DNA of 64,000 bases from Ampullimonas aquatilis (lineage in GTDB: Bacteria; Pseudomonadota; Gammaproteobacteria; Burkholderiales; Burkholderiaceae_D). Below, one piece after another: positions 44,606 through 52,450 of the stretch. Every line of letters begins with the position of its first letter. Within the stretch, counting starts at the first letter, position 1. Location of the stretch: NCBI RefSeq assembly GCF_049675895.1, contig NZ_CP183834.1:558001-622000 (forward strand). Direction: 5' to 3'. Both the position numbers and the translations under genes were made by a program. The notes beneath the pieces are model-generated. The model was not told the origin of the DNA. It saw only the letters and a program-made list of their open reading frames with translations, and did not search any database.

Positions 44606-44998
44606 ATGCCCATTCTCAATGTCAAAGTCAGTGGTGAAAAAAACAGTGATACCACGCATCAAATCAATACGCTGTTGCTGGAATTGACCACGCGCATCCT
44701 GGGTAAAAAACCCGAGGTAACTGCTATCACAATTGAATATGTACCACGCGACTGCTGGCTGGTGGGTGGCAAACTGCTCAGTGAACAGGGCAAAAACAGT
44801 TTTTACTTTGATATCAAGATCACCGATGAAACCAATACCAAGGCGGAAAAAGCGCAATACATTGCCGAAGCCTTTGCGGGCTTTGCCGGGCTGCTTGGCA
44901 ATTTACATGAGGAGAGTTATATCCATGTCGAAGATGTGCGCGCAGCGGCTTACGGTTATGGCGGGCGCACGCAGGAATATCGTTATCAACATGCTTAA
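44606..44998 (+). CDS. Tautomerase-superfamily protein
   Basis: 130 residues. The mature protein would begin with Pro after removal of Met (MPILNVKVSGEKN), as in 4-oxalocrotonate tautomerase and its relatives, where Pro1 is the catalytic base. IEYVPRDCWLVGGKLLSEQG fits the tautomerase pattern. The length is double that of the smallest members, as in MIF-like or malonate-semialdehyde types. Substrate unknown. AAGGAG precedes the ATG. Its regulation by the adjacent MarR is inferred from the operators. A 14-bp hairpin overlaps its stop codon. Confidence 0.75.
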   Translation: MPILNVKVSGEKNSDTTHQINTLLLELTTRILGKKPEVTAITIEYVPRDCWLVGGKLLSEQGKNSFYFDIKITDETNTKAEKAQYIAEAFAGFAGLLGNLHEESYIHVEDVRAAAYGYGGRTQEYRYQHA

Positions 44999-45027
44999 TA
45001 CATCTGTTGGAATACAGATGTATTAAG
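44994..45027. terminator. Hairpin overlapping the tautomerase stop codon
   Basis: CTTAATACATCTGT pairs perfectly with ACAGATGTATTAAG around a 6-nt loop. The stem starts within the last codons. There is no T run after it, so it may be an mRNA-end stabiliser or a weak terminator between convergent genes. Confidence 0.55.
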
Positions 45028-45058
45028 CTGGGTCATGGCAGATTTTAAAAAATGGTTT

Positions 45059-45781
45059 TTACCAGTGTTTGACTTCAAGCAGAAAATCGACGTTGAATGA
45101 TTCTGTCGTGATCTTGAACTCGCTGTTATTGCAAGGGACTTCTCTTTTCAAGCGTTCTTCCTCGCTGAGAGTTGATTTCACACTACTGGCCTTGCCAATC
45201 ACACTGCCCTCAATCAAATTAGCCTGACGATCTACCCGTTTGATGATGAGTGTTGCCTGATCAGTTTGGATGCGGGTCTTGTGGGTCTGGTAGTAATTGA
45301 TTAATTCACCCCGGTTCAATATCATCAGGTTAGGCTTTTCTTTCATCGGGCCATATTCATAAATTTGTACATAACCGTTTTTGCCAACGTCATCAGGACA
45401 TTTGCCAGACCAACCCATGACTTGGTAATCATGTTCGATATCGCCGAGCTCATATTTGCCCGTTGCCAGTCTGGCCCAAAGTTCTGGGCCAATATTGAAT
45501 TGAAATTCGACAACCCGATTATCTAATCTTTCATAGTAAATCTGATTAAAGGTGGCGGGACTATCTGGCCCAGTTGGTCCATTTATCCACGAAGGAAACA
45601 GGTTGTAGGGATCCAACATGCGCTTGAGGGCTTCAGTTGGCGAGTCAGTTTGTCGCAACTCATATTTGTGTGAGCCAATCACTGCCTTGATCCAGGTGAT
45701 TTCACCAGCCCAGCTATTGGCAGCCATGACCAATAAGGCACTAACGGCAATGGCTTGGCAAACTTTTGAAAAATTAAACAT
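45059..45781 (-). CDS. Secreted protein of unknown function
   Basis: 240 residues. The signal peptide is clear (AIAVSALLVMAANSWA, cleavage before GEITW). The mature part shows no domain I recognise. It has two cysteines in the mature region, around KCPDD and PCNNS, that could form a disulfide. The protein seems well folded in composition, with mixed aromatic residues (YDP, WINGP, YYERL). It is alone between the tautomerase and metG genes on the minus strand. Confidence 0.7.
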   Translation of the reverse strand: MFNFSKVCQAIAVSALLVMAANSWAGEITWIKAVIGSHKYELRQTDSPTEALKRMLDPYNLFPSWINGPTGPDSPATFNQIYYERLDNRVVEFQFNIGPELWARLATGKYELGDIEHDYQVMGWSGKCPDDVGKNGYVQIYEYGPMKEKPNLMILNRGELINYYQTHKTRIQTDQATLIIKRVDRQANLIEGSVIGKASSVKSTLSEEERLKREVPCNNSEFKITTESFNVDFLLEVKHW

Positions 45782-45933
45782 TCTTGAGTTCCTGCATGTA
45801 ATCGTTTATGACGCCGAACAATAGGTTGATGAATCAGCTAACGAATTCAATCGTCGTTTGGATGATGCGCTACAGTAGCGTTAGAACTTGCTGTCATTCA
45901 ATGAATTTTTCGTGCTCAACTTAAATAAGCGGC

Positions 45934-45965
45934 CTAAAAAAATGGCGCACAATGCTGTGCGCCAT
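45934..45965 (-). terminator. Intrinsic terminator after metG
   Basis: On the minus strand ATGGCGCACA and TGTGCGCCAT form a stem with a 4-nt loop, followed by seven T. It lies 22 bp after the metG stop. Confidence 0.9.
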
Positions 45966-45987
45966 GAGCTTTGACCGACCGTAAGGC

Positions 45988-48141
45988 TTAACGCACGCGC
46001 ATGCCTGGCTTGGCGCCAGCGTGTGGTTCCAGAATATATAAACCGGGTTCGGCCTTGTCATCAGCCGCCGAGGCGGCCAGTACCATGCCTTCAGAAATAC
46101 CAAATTTCATTTTGCGTGGTGCGAGGTTAGCCACCATCACCGTGTATTTGCCCACCAGGTCTTCCGGCTTATAGGCCGACTTGATGCCGGAAAACACATT
46201 GCGGGTTTTGCCTTCGCCGATGTCCAGGGTCAGGCGCAAGAGCTTGCCAGCCCCTTCCACATGTTCGCAATTGACGATGTGAGCAATGCGTAAATCCACC
46301 TTGGCAAAATCATCAATGCTGATTTCATCGGCAATCGGTTCGATAGTAGGGGTAGTGACGACGGGTGCGGCAGCTTCGGCAGCAGGGGCTTCAAACAGGG
46401 CATCCAGCATTTTGGGGTCGACTCGGGTCATAAGGTGGTTGTAGTTGTTAATTTTGTGGCCTGCGCCCAAAGGAGTCAGGGTCGCTTGCCAATCATTAAA
46501 TGAGCAATTTAAAAAGGCTTCCGCTTGTTTGGCTAACTCGGGCAAGATCGGCTTGAGGCAGGCGGCAATGATGCGGAACAGTTCAATGGCCTCAGAGCAG
46601 GCCTGATGTGCTTTGGCACGAGCTTCTGGTGTGCCTTCTTTGACTAACTTCCAGGGTGCTGCGGTATCAAAGGCCTGATTGACTAAATCGGCAAATGCCA
46701 TGATGGCACGCAAAACTCTGCCATATTCGCGTTCGCCATAGCACTCTGCTACTTCAGCAATCAGAGCCGCTGGGTTCAAGTCAGTACGCTGATTTAAGTT
46801 GGTGGCACTTAATACGCCGTCAAATTGTTCGCACAAAAACTTGCTACTGCGCGCCGCAATATTGACAAACTTACCCACCAAATCACTATTCACCCGCGCT
46901 ACAAAATCTTCCGGGTTGAAGTCGACATCTTCCACTTTGCTGCTCAGTTTGGCGGCGAGGTAGTAGCGCAGCCACTCGGGGTTCATGCCGAGTTTGAGAT
47001 ATTTCAACGGGTCGATGCCGGTGCCACGGCTTTTGCTCATCTTCTCGCCGCTGACGGTGACAAAGCCGTGCACATTGATCTGGTTGGGGACTTTGCGGCC
47101 GCTGAATTTGAGCATCGCTGGCCAAAACAGGGTGTGAAAAGAGGTAATGTCTTTGCCGATGAAGTGAATCTGCTCGACTTGCGGGTCGGCAATAAATGCT
47201 TCAAAACTTTGTTCGGTACGTGAAGCCGCGTAAGGATGGTTTTTGGCCTGACCTTTATCAAAGTGATTTTTCAGGCTGGCCAAGTAACCAACCGGCGCGT
47301 CGAGCCACACATAAAAATATTTATTGGGCGTGTCCGGAATCGGGATGCCAAAGTAGGGCGCATCGCGGGAGATTTCCCAGTCACGCAGGTTGGTGATTTC
47401 ACTGCTGTCCTCGGCTTTGCTGCCCAACCATTCGCTGGCTTTGTTGGCGACTTCGCTTTGCAGGTGGCCGGCTTGCACCCAGCTTTTCAGAAAGTCGGCG
47501 CATTTGGGGTCGGACAGTTTGAAAAAGTAGCTTTCGGTATCCTTTAACACGGGGGTTGCGCCGGTCAGGGTGGAGTAGGGATTTTTTAAATCGGTCGGTG
47601 AGTAGACCGCACCGCAGACTTCGCAGTTGTCGCCATATTGGTCTTTGGCGCCGCATTTGGGGCATTCGCCCTTGATGTAGCGATCAGGCAAAAACATGCT
47701 TTTGACCGGGTCAAAAAACTGCTCAACCGTCTTGGTGTAAATCAGTTGTGCGTCATCACGCAGCTTGCGGTAAATATCTTGGGATAACACCGTGTTCTCG
47801 GGTGAATCGGTGCTGTGCCAGTTGTCAAACTCAATATGAAAGCCATCCAGATACTGTTTACGGCCAGCCGCAATATTGGCCACAAATTGCTGGGGCGTGA
47901 TGCCGGCTTTTTCGGCGGCGATCATGATGGGCGCTCCGTGGGCGTCATCGGCACCGACAAAGTGCAGCTCATGCCCCTGCATGCGCATGAAGCGCACCCA
48001 GATGTCGGCCTGAATGTATTCCATGATGTGGCCGATGTGGAAAGCGCCATTGGCGTAAGGCAGGGCGGTGGTCGCAAAAATGCGGCGTTTGCTGGTGCTG
48101 CTGGCGCTGGCGGGCGTAGTTGGCGAGTTGGACTGGCTCAT
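45988..48141 (-). CDS. metG: Methionyl-tRNA synthetase
   Basis: A 717-residue class I synthetase. HIGH motif: ALPYANGAFHIGHIMEYIQA near residue 30. The zinc knuckle is CPKCGAKDQYGDNCEVC near residue 160. The KMSKS loop is GEKMSKSRGTGIDP near residue 370. A C-terminal tRNA-binding (EMAP-like) domain follows from about 600 (DFAKVDLRIAHIVNCEHVEG). Divergent from apbC, 119 bp away, as in Burkholderiales. Confidence 0.97.
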   Translation of the reverse strand: MSQSNSPTTPASASSTSKRRIFATTALPYANGAFHIGHIMEYIQADIWVRFMRMQGHELHFVGADDAHGAPIMIAAEKAGITPQQFVANIAAGRKQYLDGFHIEFDNWHSTDSPENTVLSQDIYRKLRDDAQLIYTKTVEQFFDPVKSMFLPDRYIKGECPKCGAKDQYGDNCEVCGAVYSPTDLKNPYSTLTGATPVLKDTESYFFKLSDPKCADFLKSWVQAGHLQSEVANKASEWLGSKAEDSSEITNLRDWEISRDAPYFGIPIPDTPNKYFYVWLDAPVGYLASLKNHFDKGQAKNHPYAASRTEQSFEAFIADPQVEQIHFIGKDITSFHTLFWPAMLKFSGRKVPNQINVHGFVTVSGEKMSKSRGTGIDPLKYLKLGMNPEWLRYYLAAKLSSKVEDVDFNPEDFVARVNSDLVGKFVNIAARSSKFLCEQFDGVLSATNLNQRTDLNPAALIAEVAECYGEREYGRVLRAIMAFADLVNQAFDTAAPWKLVKEGTPEARAKAHQACSEAIELFRIIAACLKPILPELAKQAEAFLNCSFNDWQATLTPLGAGHKINNYNHLMTRVDPKMLDALFEAPAAEAAAPVVTTPTIEPIADEISIDDFAKVDLRIAHIVNCEHVEGAGKLLRLTLDIGEGKTRNVFSGIKSAYKPEDLVGKYTVMVANLAPRKMKFGISEGMVLAASAADDKAEPGLYILEPHAGAKPGMRVR

Positions 48142-48260
48142 GCTTATGCTTTATGAGAATGCGAAAACCTTTGATTTTACAGGTCTACAGCCAACAGAGA
48201 CGACAGTCGTGTGACATTTCTATTAGACTACGTCGCAAATGATCCATTGGAGAAAGCTTC

Positions 48261-49358
48261 ATGAGCAATATTGCAGTCAATCTGGCACAAATCAACACGG
48301 TGCTGCAAGACCTTATCGACCCCAATACCGGCAAGACTTTCAGCTCGGCCAAAGCCATTAAAACGGTGACTGCCGAGGGTGGCCAGGTCAATGTTGCGGT
48401 GGAATTGGGGTATCCCGCCAAAAGCCAGTACGCCGCCATTGGCGATTTGCTGGGTGGGGCGATTAAAGCCTTGCCGGGCGTGGCCGATGTGACTGTGACG
48501 GTCACCAGCAAGATCATTTCGCATGCCGCGCAACGGGGCGTTAATTTACTACCCGGCGTGAAAAATATTATTGCCGTGGCTTCTGGCAAAGGTGGCGTGG
48601 GCAAGAGCACCACGGCGGTGAACCTGGCGCTGGCCTTGTCGGAAGAAGGTGCGCGCGTGGGGATTCTGGATGCCGATATTTATGGCCCGTCTTTGCCAAC
48701 CATGTTGGGCATTTCGGGCACGCCAGACAGCCCTGATGGCAAGAGCATGGAACCGATGATGGGACATGGCGTACAGGCCAACTCAATTGGCTTTCTGGTT
48801 GAGCAAGACAACCCCATGGTGTGGCGCGGCCCCATGGCGACCCAGGCGCTGGAGCAGTTGCTGCGTCAAACCCGCTGGGATGATCTGGACTATCTGGTGA
48901 TTGATCTGCCGCCCGGCACTGGTGATATTCAACTTACCCTCTCGCAACGTGTGCCGGTAACCGGCTCGGTGATCGTTACCACGCCGCAAGATATTGCCCT
49001 GCTCGATGCCAAAAAAGGCTTGATGATGTTTGAAAAAGTCGGCATCCCGATTTTTGGGATTGTGGAAAACATGGCGCTGTATCATTGCCCAAAATGTGGC
49101 AACCTCGAGCATATTTTTGGTGAAGGTGGCGGTGAACGCATGGCCAAGGAATACGGTGCCGACTATTTGGGTGGTCTGCCGCTGGACATTAAAATTCGCC
49201 AGCAGGCCGATGTTGGCAAGCCGATTGTGATTGCCGAGCCAGATGGGCCGGTGGCGGCGATTTATAAATCGATTGCTCGTAAAGTGGCAATCAAGATTGC
49301 GGAAAAGGCCAAGGATTTTTCGAGCAAATTTCCAACCATCACCATTTCCAACACTTGA
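48261..49358 (+). CDS. apbC: Iron-sulfur carrier protein ApbC/Mrp
   Basis: A 365-residue Fe-S cluster carrier ATPase. The N-terminal DUF59/MIP18 domain covers about residues 1-90, then comes the deviant Walker A loop ASGKGGVGKSTTAVNLALAL at about 110. The CPKCG pair near residue 275 binds the bridging cluster in the dimer. It delivers clusters to apo-proteins in the cytoplasm. Divergent from metG. Confidence 0.96.
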   Translation: MSNIAVNLAQINTVLQDLIDPNTGKTFSSAKAIKTVTAEGGQVNVAVELGYPAKSQYAAIGDLLGGAIKALPGVADVTVTVTSKIISHAAQRGVNLLPGVKNIIAVASGKGGVGKSTTAVNLALALSEEGARVGILDADIYGPSLPTMLGISGTPDSPDGKSMEPMMGHGVQANSIGFLVEQDNPMVWRGPMATQALEQLLRQTRWDDLDYLVIDLPPGTGDIQLTLSQRVPVTGSVIVTTPQDIALLDAKKGLMMFEKVGIPIFGIVENMALYHCPKCGNLEHIFGEGGGERMAKEYGADYLGGLPLDIKIRQQADVGKPIVIAEPDGPVAAIYKSIARKVAIKIAEKAKDFSSKFPTITISNT

Positions 49359-49399
49359 ACAAATGCGTAAACAAGTGACACCAGCAAGCCACTAATTTA

Positions 49400-49433
49400 G
49401 CGACCATGACCGGATTTTGTTGGGCATGGTCGC
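49400..49433. terminator. Hairpin after apbC
   Basis: GCGACCATG pairs with CATGGTCGC around a 16-nt loop. There is no T run, so the role as terminator is uncertain. The rest of the 218-bp gap holds the start region of the next gene. Confidence 0.5.
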
Positions 49434-49576
49434 GAGTAATGATTAAGGTAAATGGCAGTGCCGCGGCCCGCACCAAACTGCTAAGATAGCTCTCAAGCAG
49501 CAAGCAAATTGCCATTTGGCACTAAAGAATTCGCCAAGCATAAGGCGAGCACAGTTTTGCTAACGGGGGAAAACCA

Positions 49577-50410
49577 TTGAGTCAGACATTAGTGTGGTTG
49601 CCAATTGTGGTGCTGGGTGGTGTGGGTGTTTGGTTATGGTGCAAACGCAAGCCGGCCAAACCGCGCCGTCTGTTCATCCGAACTTATGCGTTTCCCGATT
49701 CATTTAAACAGCGCATCAAAAAACACTACCCCAATCTGAGTGCCGATCAGCTCGATGAAGTGGTGCGTGGTTTGCGCGACTACTTTGAAATCTGTTTAAT
49801 GGCGCGGGGCAAAGGCATTGCCATGCCCAGCAAGGTGGTCGATGCCGCCTGGCATGAATTCATTCTCTACACACGGCTTTATCAACAATTTTGTCAGCAG
49901 GCGTTTGGTCAGTTTTTGCATCACACGCCCGTAGAAAGTATGGCCTCGGCGGGTTCGGCACGGCAGGGTGTACAACTGGCCTGGCGGCTGGCTTGCGAGC
50001 AGGCCAGTATTGATCATCGTCATCCGGCGCGCTTGCCTCGGCTGTTTGCACTGGATGGCTTGCTGCTGATTCCAGATGGTTATCGCTACTCACTGGATTG
50101 CCGGCAAAAGCGTCGCCATGAAGAAGATGACGAAGATATTTATTCTCCCATCAGCAGCTATTGTGTGACCGACATCAACGGTGCGGCTGACTACAGCGAT
50201 ACCACCGGCTGGGTGGATGGTCCGCGGACCAGCATCATGGCGCAAGATGGGCAAGCCGAAGCCGCTCCGCTACATAGCCATGACAGCCCTAGCAACCAGC
50301 ATCATGATTCGACCCATCATGCAGCAAGTGAATCGGGCAGTAGCGATGCAGTCAGTGTTGATGCCGGCAGCAGTTGTAGCGGAAGCAGTTGCAGCAGTAG
50401 TAGTGACTGA
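49577..50410 (+). CDS. GRDP-like protein with Ser/Cys-rich tail
   Basis: 277 residues. A hydrophobic N-terminus (LVWLPIVVLGGVGVWLW) is a possible membrane anchor. The middle (VVDAAWHEFILYTRLYQQFC, then QQAFGQFLHHTP) matches the glycine-rich-domain-protein-like family, where a W-H-x-F/H motif and histidines occur. The tail from about residue 230 is low complexity with repeated Ser and Cys (SSCSGSSCSSSSD). Start is TTG at 49577 with GGGGGA upstream. Function is unknown; a metal-binding tail is possible. Confidence 0.6.
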   Translation: MSQTLVWLPIVVLGGVGVWLWCKRKPAKPRRLFIRTYAFPDSFKQRIKKHYPNLSADQLDEVVRGLRDYFEICLMARGKGIAMPSKVVDAAWHEFILYTRLYQQFCQQAFGQFLHHTPVESMASAGSARQGVQLAWRLACEQASIDHRHPARLPRLFALDGLLLIPDGYRYSLDCRQKRRHEEDDEDIYSPISSYCVTDINGAADYSDTTGWVDGPRTSIMAQDGQAEAAPLHSHDSPSNQHHDSTHHAASESGSSDAVSVDAGSSCSGSSCSSSSD

Positions 50411-50599
50411 CCTGGAGATGGTAGTCAGTCAAGATGCATCGGATTCTGCGATGCATTCCTGGTTGAAATTGAAAACCTCATTGCATGAGGGCTATTCCAT
50501 TTTTTGATTGCGCCGCAATGATAGAGCGATTAAATTGCTGATTCGGTCATCCCGAATCAATCACAATTAAATCTAAAACTATCATAAGAGGAGAGCAAT

Positions 50600-50992
50600 A
50601 TGAAAAAATTCTGGGCAGGGTTGGCGTTGTTATGTAGCCTGAGTGCGGCACAAGCCGGTGAGCGCGCTGTGTATTTTGTGACACCTGCAGATGGCGCGGT
50701 TGTCAGCAGTCCATTTACCGTGAAGTTTGGTTTAAAAGGCATGACCGTCAAGCCAGCCGGTGAAGTGGTCGATGGCACTGGCCATCATCATTTGTTGATT
50801 AATCGCCCCAGTTTGCCTGCCGGTGAGTCAGTACCCTTTGACGAACAAGACTTGCACTTTGGCAAAGGCCAGACCGAAACCGAAGTCAAATTACCACCCG
50901 GTGATTACACCCTGACATTGCAATTTGCCAATGGCGCACATCAATCCTACGGTTCAGCCTTAAGCCAGATGATTCGGGTGACGGTTAAATAA
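50600..50992 (+). CDS. DUF4399 periplasmic protein
   Basis: 130 residues with a signal peptide (LALLCSLSAAQAG). The mature domain (VYFVTPADGAVVSSPFTVKF, then GHHHLLINRP) fits DUF4399, a small beta-sandwich family with conserved histidines; function not known. GAGGAG precedes the ATG. Its stop abuts the stop of the convergent DUF2798 gene with no gap. Confidence 0.75.
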   Translation: MKKFWAGLALLCSLSAAQAGERAVYFVTPADGAVVSSPFTVKFGLKGMTVKPAGEVVDGTGHHHLLINRPSLPAGESVPFDEQDLHFGKGQTETEVKLPPGDYTLTLQFANGAHQSYGSALSQMIRVTVK

Positions 50993-51235
50993 TTAATTTT
51001 CAATTTTTTTAGGACTAGTCAACCACGCTACCAGTCTGCGTACCTGCGGTGCGACAACCAGCACCGTTGGAAAGGCAATGGGCCAGGTACTCAAAAAGCT
51101 TTTGAGCCAGCGGGCAAAAAAGTCGGGGGTCCAGCCTTGGTTAATCAATAGGACTGATGCCGAAACAATACTGACCATGATCAGCGACAAAATACCGCCA
51201 AACAGCAGGTTGGCGTAGCGGGCGGGGATGGTCAT
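50993..51235 (-). CDS. DUF2798 small membrane protein
   Basis: 80 residues with two hydrophobic helices (LLFGGILSLIMVSIVSASVL and WPIAFPTVLVVAPQVRRLVA), which is the DUF2798 pattern. Function unknown. It converges tail-to-tail with the DUF4399 gene. Confidence 0.8.
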   Translation of the reverse strand: MTIPARYANLLFGGILSLIMVSIVSASVLLINQGWTPDFFARWLKSFLSTWPIAFPTVLVVAPQVRRLVAWLTSPKKIEN

Positions 51236-51301
51236 GGCAGTGTTCCTTGGTGGTGGATAGCATGGCAGGCAATGCCATTGTCAATCATTTCAAGCAAAGC
51301 C

Positions 51302-52177
51302 TTACAGCCGATTCACAAAGGCAAAGAAAAAACGACAGAGGCTGCCACCCATTCTGGGGTTAAGTTCAAAGATGCGGGGTTCGCCGTCGACCAGTTTGTA
51401 GTCAAAGCAGCAGAGGCCTTCATAGCCAATGGCGCGCAGAATGCGGGCAAACAAGGCGAGCCGATCGGAGGGAGTCTGGCAAAGCATTTTGTAGCTTTCT
51501 TTTTGATGCAAACCAAAAATATAGGCGCTGTCTTCAAAGCGATTGCGAAAGCTCAGGCTGGCGATAATGCGGCCATCCTTAAAAAGGATGTGGGTGGCAT
51601 ATTCGTCGCGGCCGGTAATCAATGCCTGACGAAAATAGTCGTCGGGGTTTTGCTCGGCCAATAGCGCGGCTTCCTGCTCATGGGTTTTGATGATGTGGGA
51701 ATGGCTGCCATATTCATCGACCTTGCGCTTTAATACATAAGGTAGCGACAAGGGCATTTGCGTTGATGGCAGGTATTGGCCAAAGCCCAGTAATTGCAGC
51801 ACTTGGTTGAAGCGATATTTGTCATTACATAAACGCAGGCAGGTCAGGCTGGGTATCGGGATCAGACTGTGTTGTTTGGCTTGATGCGCCGATTGTGCCA
51901 GCGCATGCACGGCATCAATTGTCAATGGCACAATCAAGTTGGCCGATGGCAAGGGCTGTTGTGGGGTCAGGGGTAAAAAGTGAATGTGATGACGCGTCCC
52001 CTTAAAGCCCCAGCGAATGATGGGTTCCCAGGCTTCAAAGTGGGAAAAGACAATCTGCCTGGTTGGGCTGCAGCGCAGGCTGGCCCAGAGTTGATGGTAG
52101 AGCACATAGGTAGCGGCTTTGAGTTTGCAGATGCTGCGCATCAGTGACAAATTGAATCGATCTTTGAGGTTTGGCAT
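51302..52177 (-). CDS. ATP-grasp fold protein
   Basis: About 291 residues. The ATP-grasp pattern is seen in the substrate lobe (LCNDKYRFNQVLQLLGFGQY), the lysine strand (PYVLKRKVDEYGSHSHII) and the metal-binding end (IFELNPRMGGSLCRFF), with DYKL earlier. Such proteins ligate an acid to an amine or thiol using ATP. No neighbour indicates the substrate. Start ATG at 52177; a TTG 7 codons upstream is also in frame. Confidence 0.75.
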   Translation of the reverse strand: MPNLKDRFNLSLMRSICKLKAATYVLYHQLWASLRCSPTRQIVFSHFEAWEPIIRWGFKGTRHHIHFLPLTPQQPLPSANLIVPLTIDAVHALAQSAHQAKQHSLIPIPSLTCLRLCNDKYRFNQVLQLLGFGQYLPSTQMPLSLPYVLKRKVDEYGSHSHIIKTHEQEAALLAEQNPDDYFRQALITGRDEYATHILFKDGRIIASLSFRNRFEDSAYIFGLHQKESYKMLCQTPSDRLALFARILRAIGYEGLCCFDYKLVDGEPRIFELNPRMGGSLCRFFFAFVNRL

Positions 52178-52327
52178 GAACAGACGGGACGAAAGCAAGG
52201 CAATAAACAGGTAGCCAAAGTATAAAGATCAGCCGTTTTTTGTTTGTGATGATTTTACTATTTTGGTTATTTATTGGTTTCTTTATGGGATTAATCTGGC
52301 TCGACCAAACTTGCCCCCGATTTGCGC

Positions 52328-52430
52328 CATGCCTCTGATTTTATGGATTATTTGAGGAGTATGGTTAAATTTATAACCCTTAAGTGCATTAAATAAGGGT
52401 CTATTTTATTACTGGGTGGGGGTATAATGG
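52328..52430 (+). repeat. Dispersed repeat R, copy 8 (promoter-like end before recQ)
   Basis: Core CTTAAGTGCATTAAATAAGG, then TATTTTATTACTGGGTGGGGGTATAATGG. The left part has GGAGTATGG. The TATAAT near the end is a good match to a sigma-70 -10 box, 20 bp before the recQ ATG. The core is more diverged than in other copies. Confidence 0.55.
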
Positions 52431-52450
52431 CTTTTTGCAATTGAATCACC

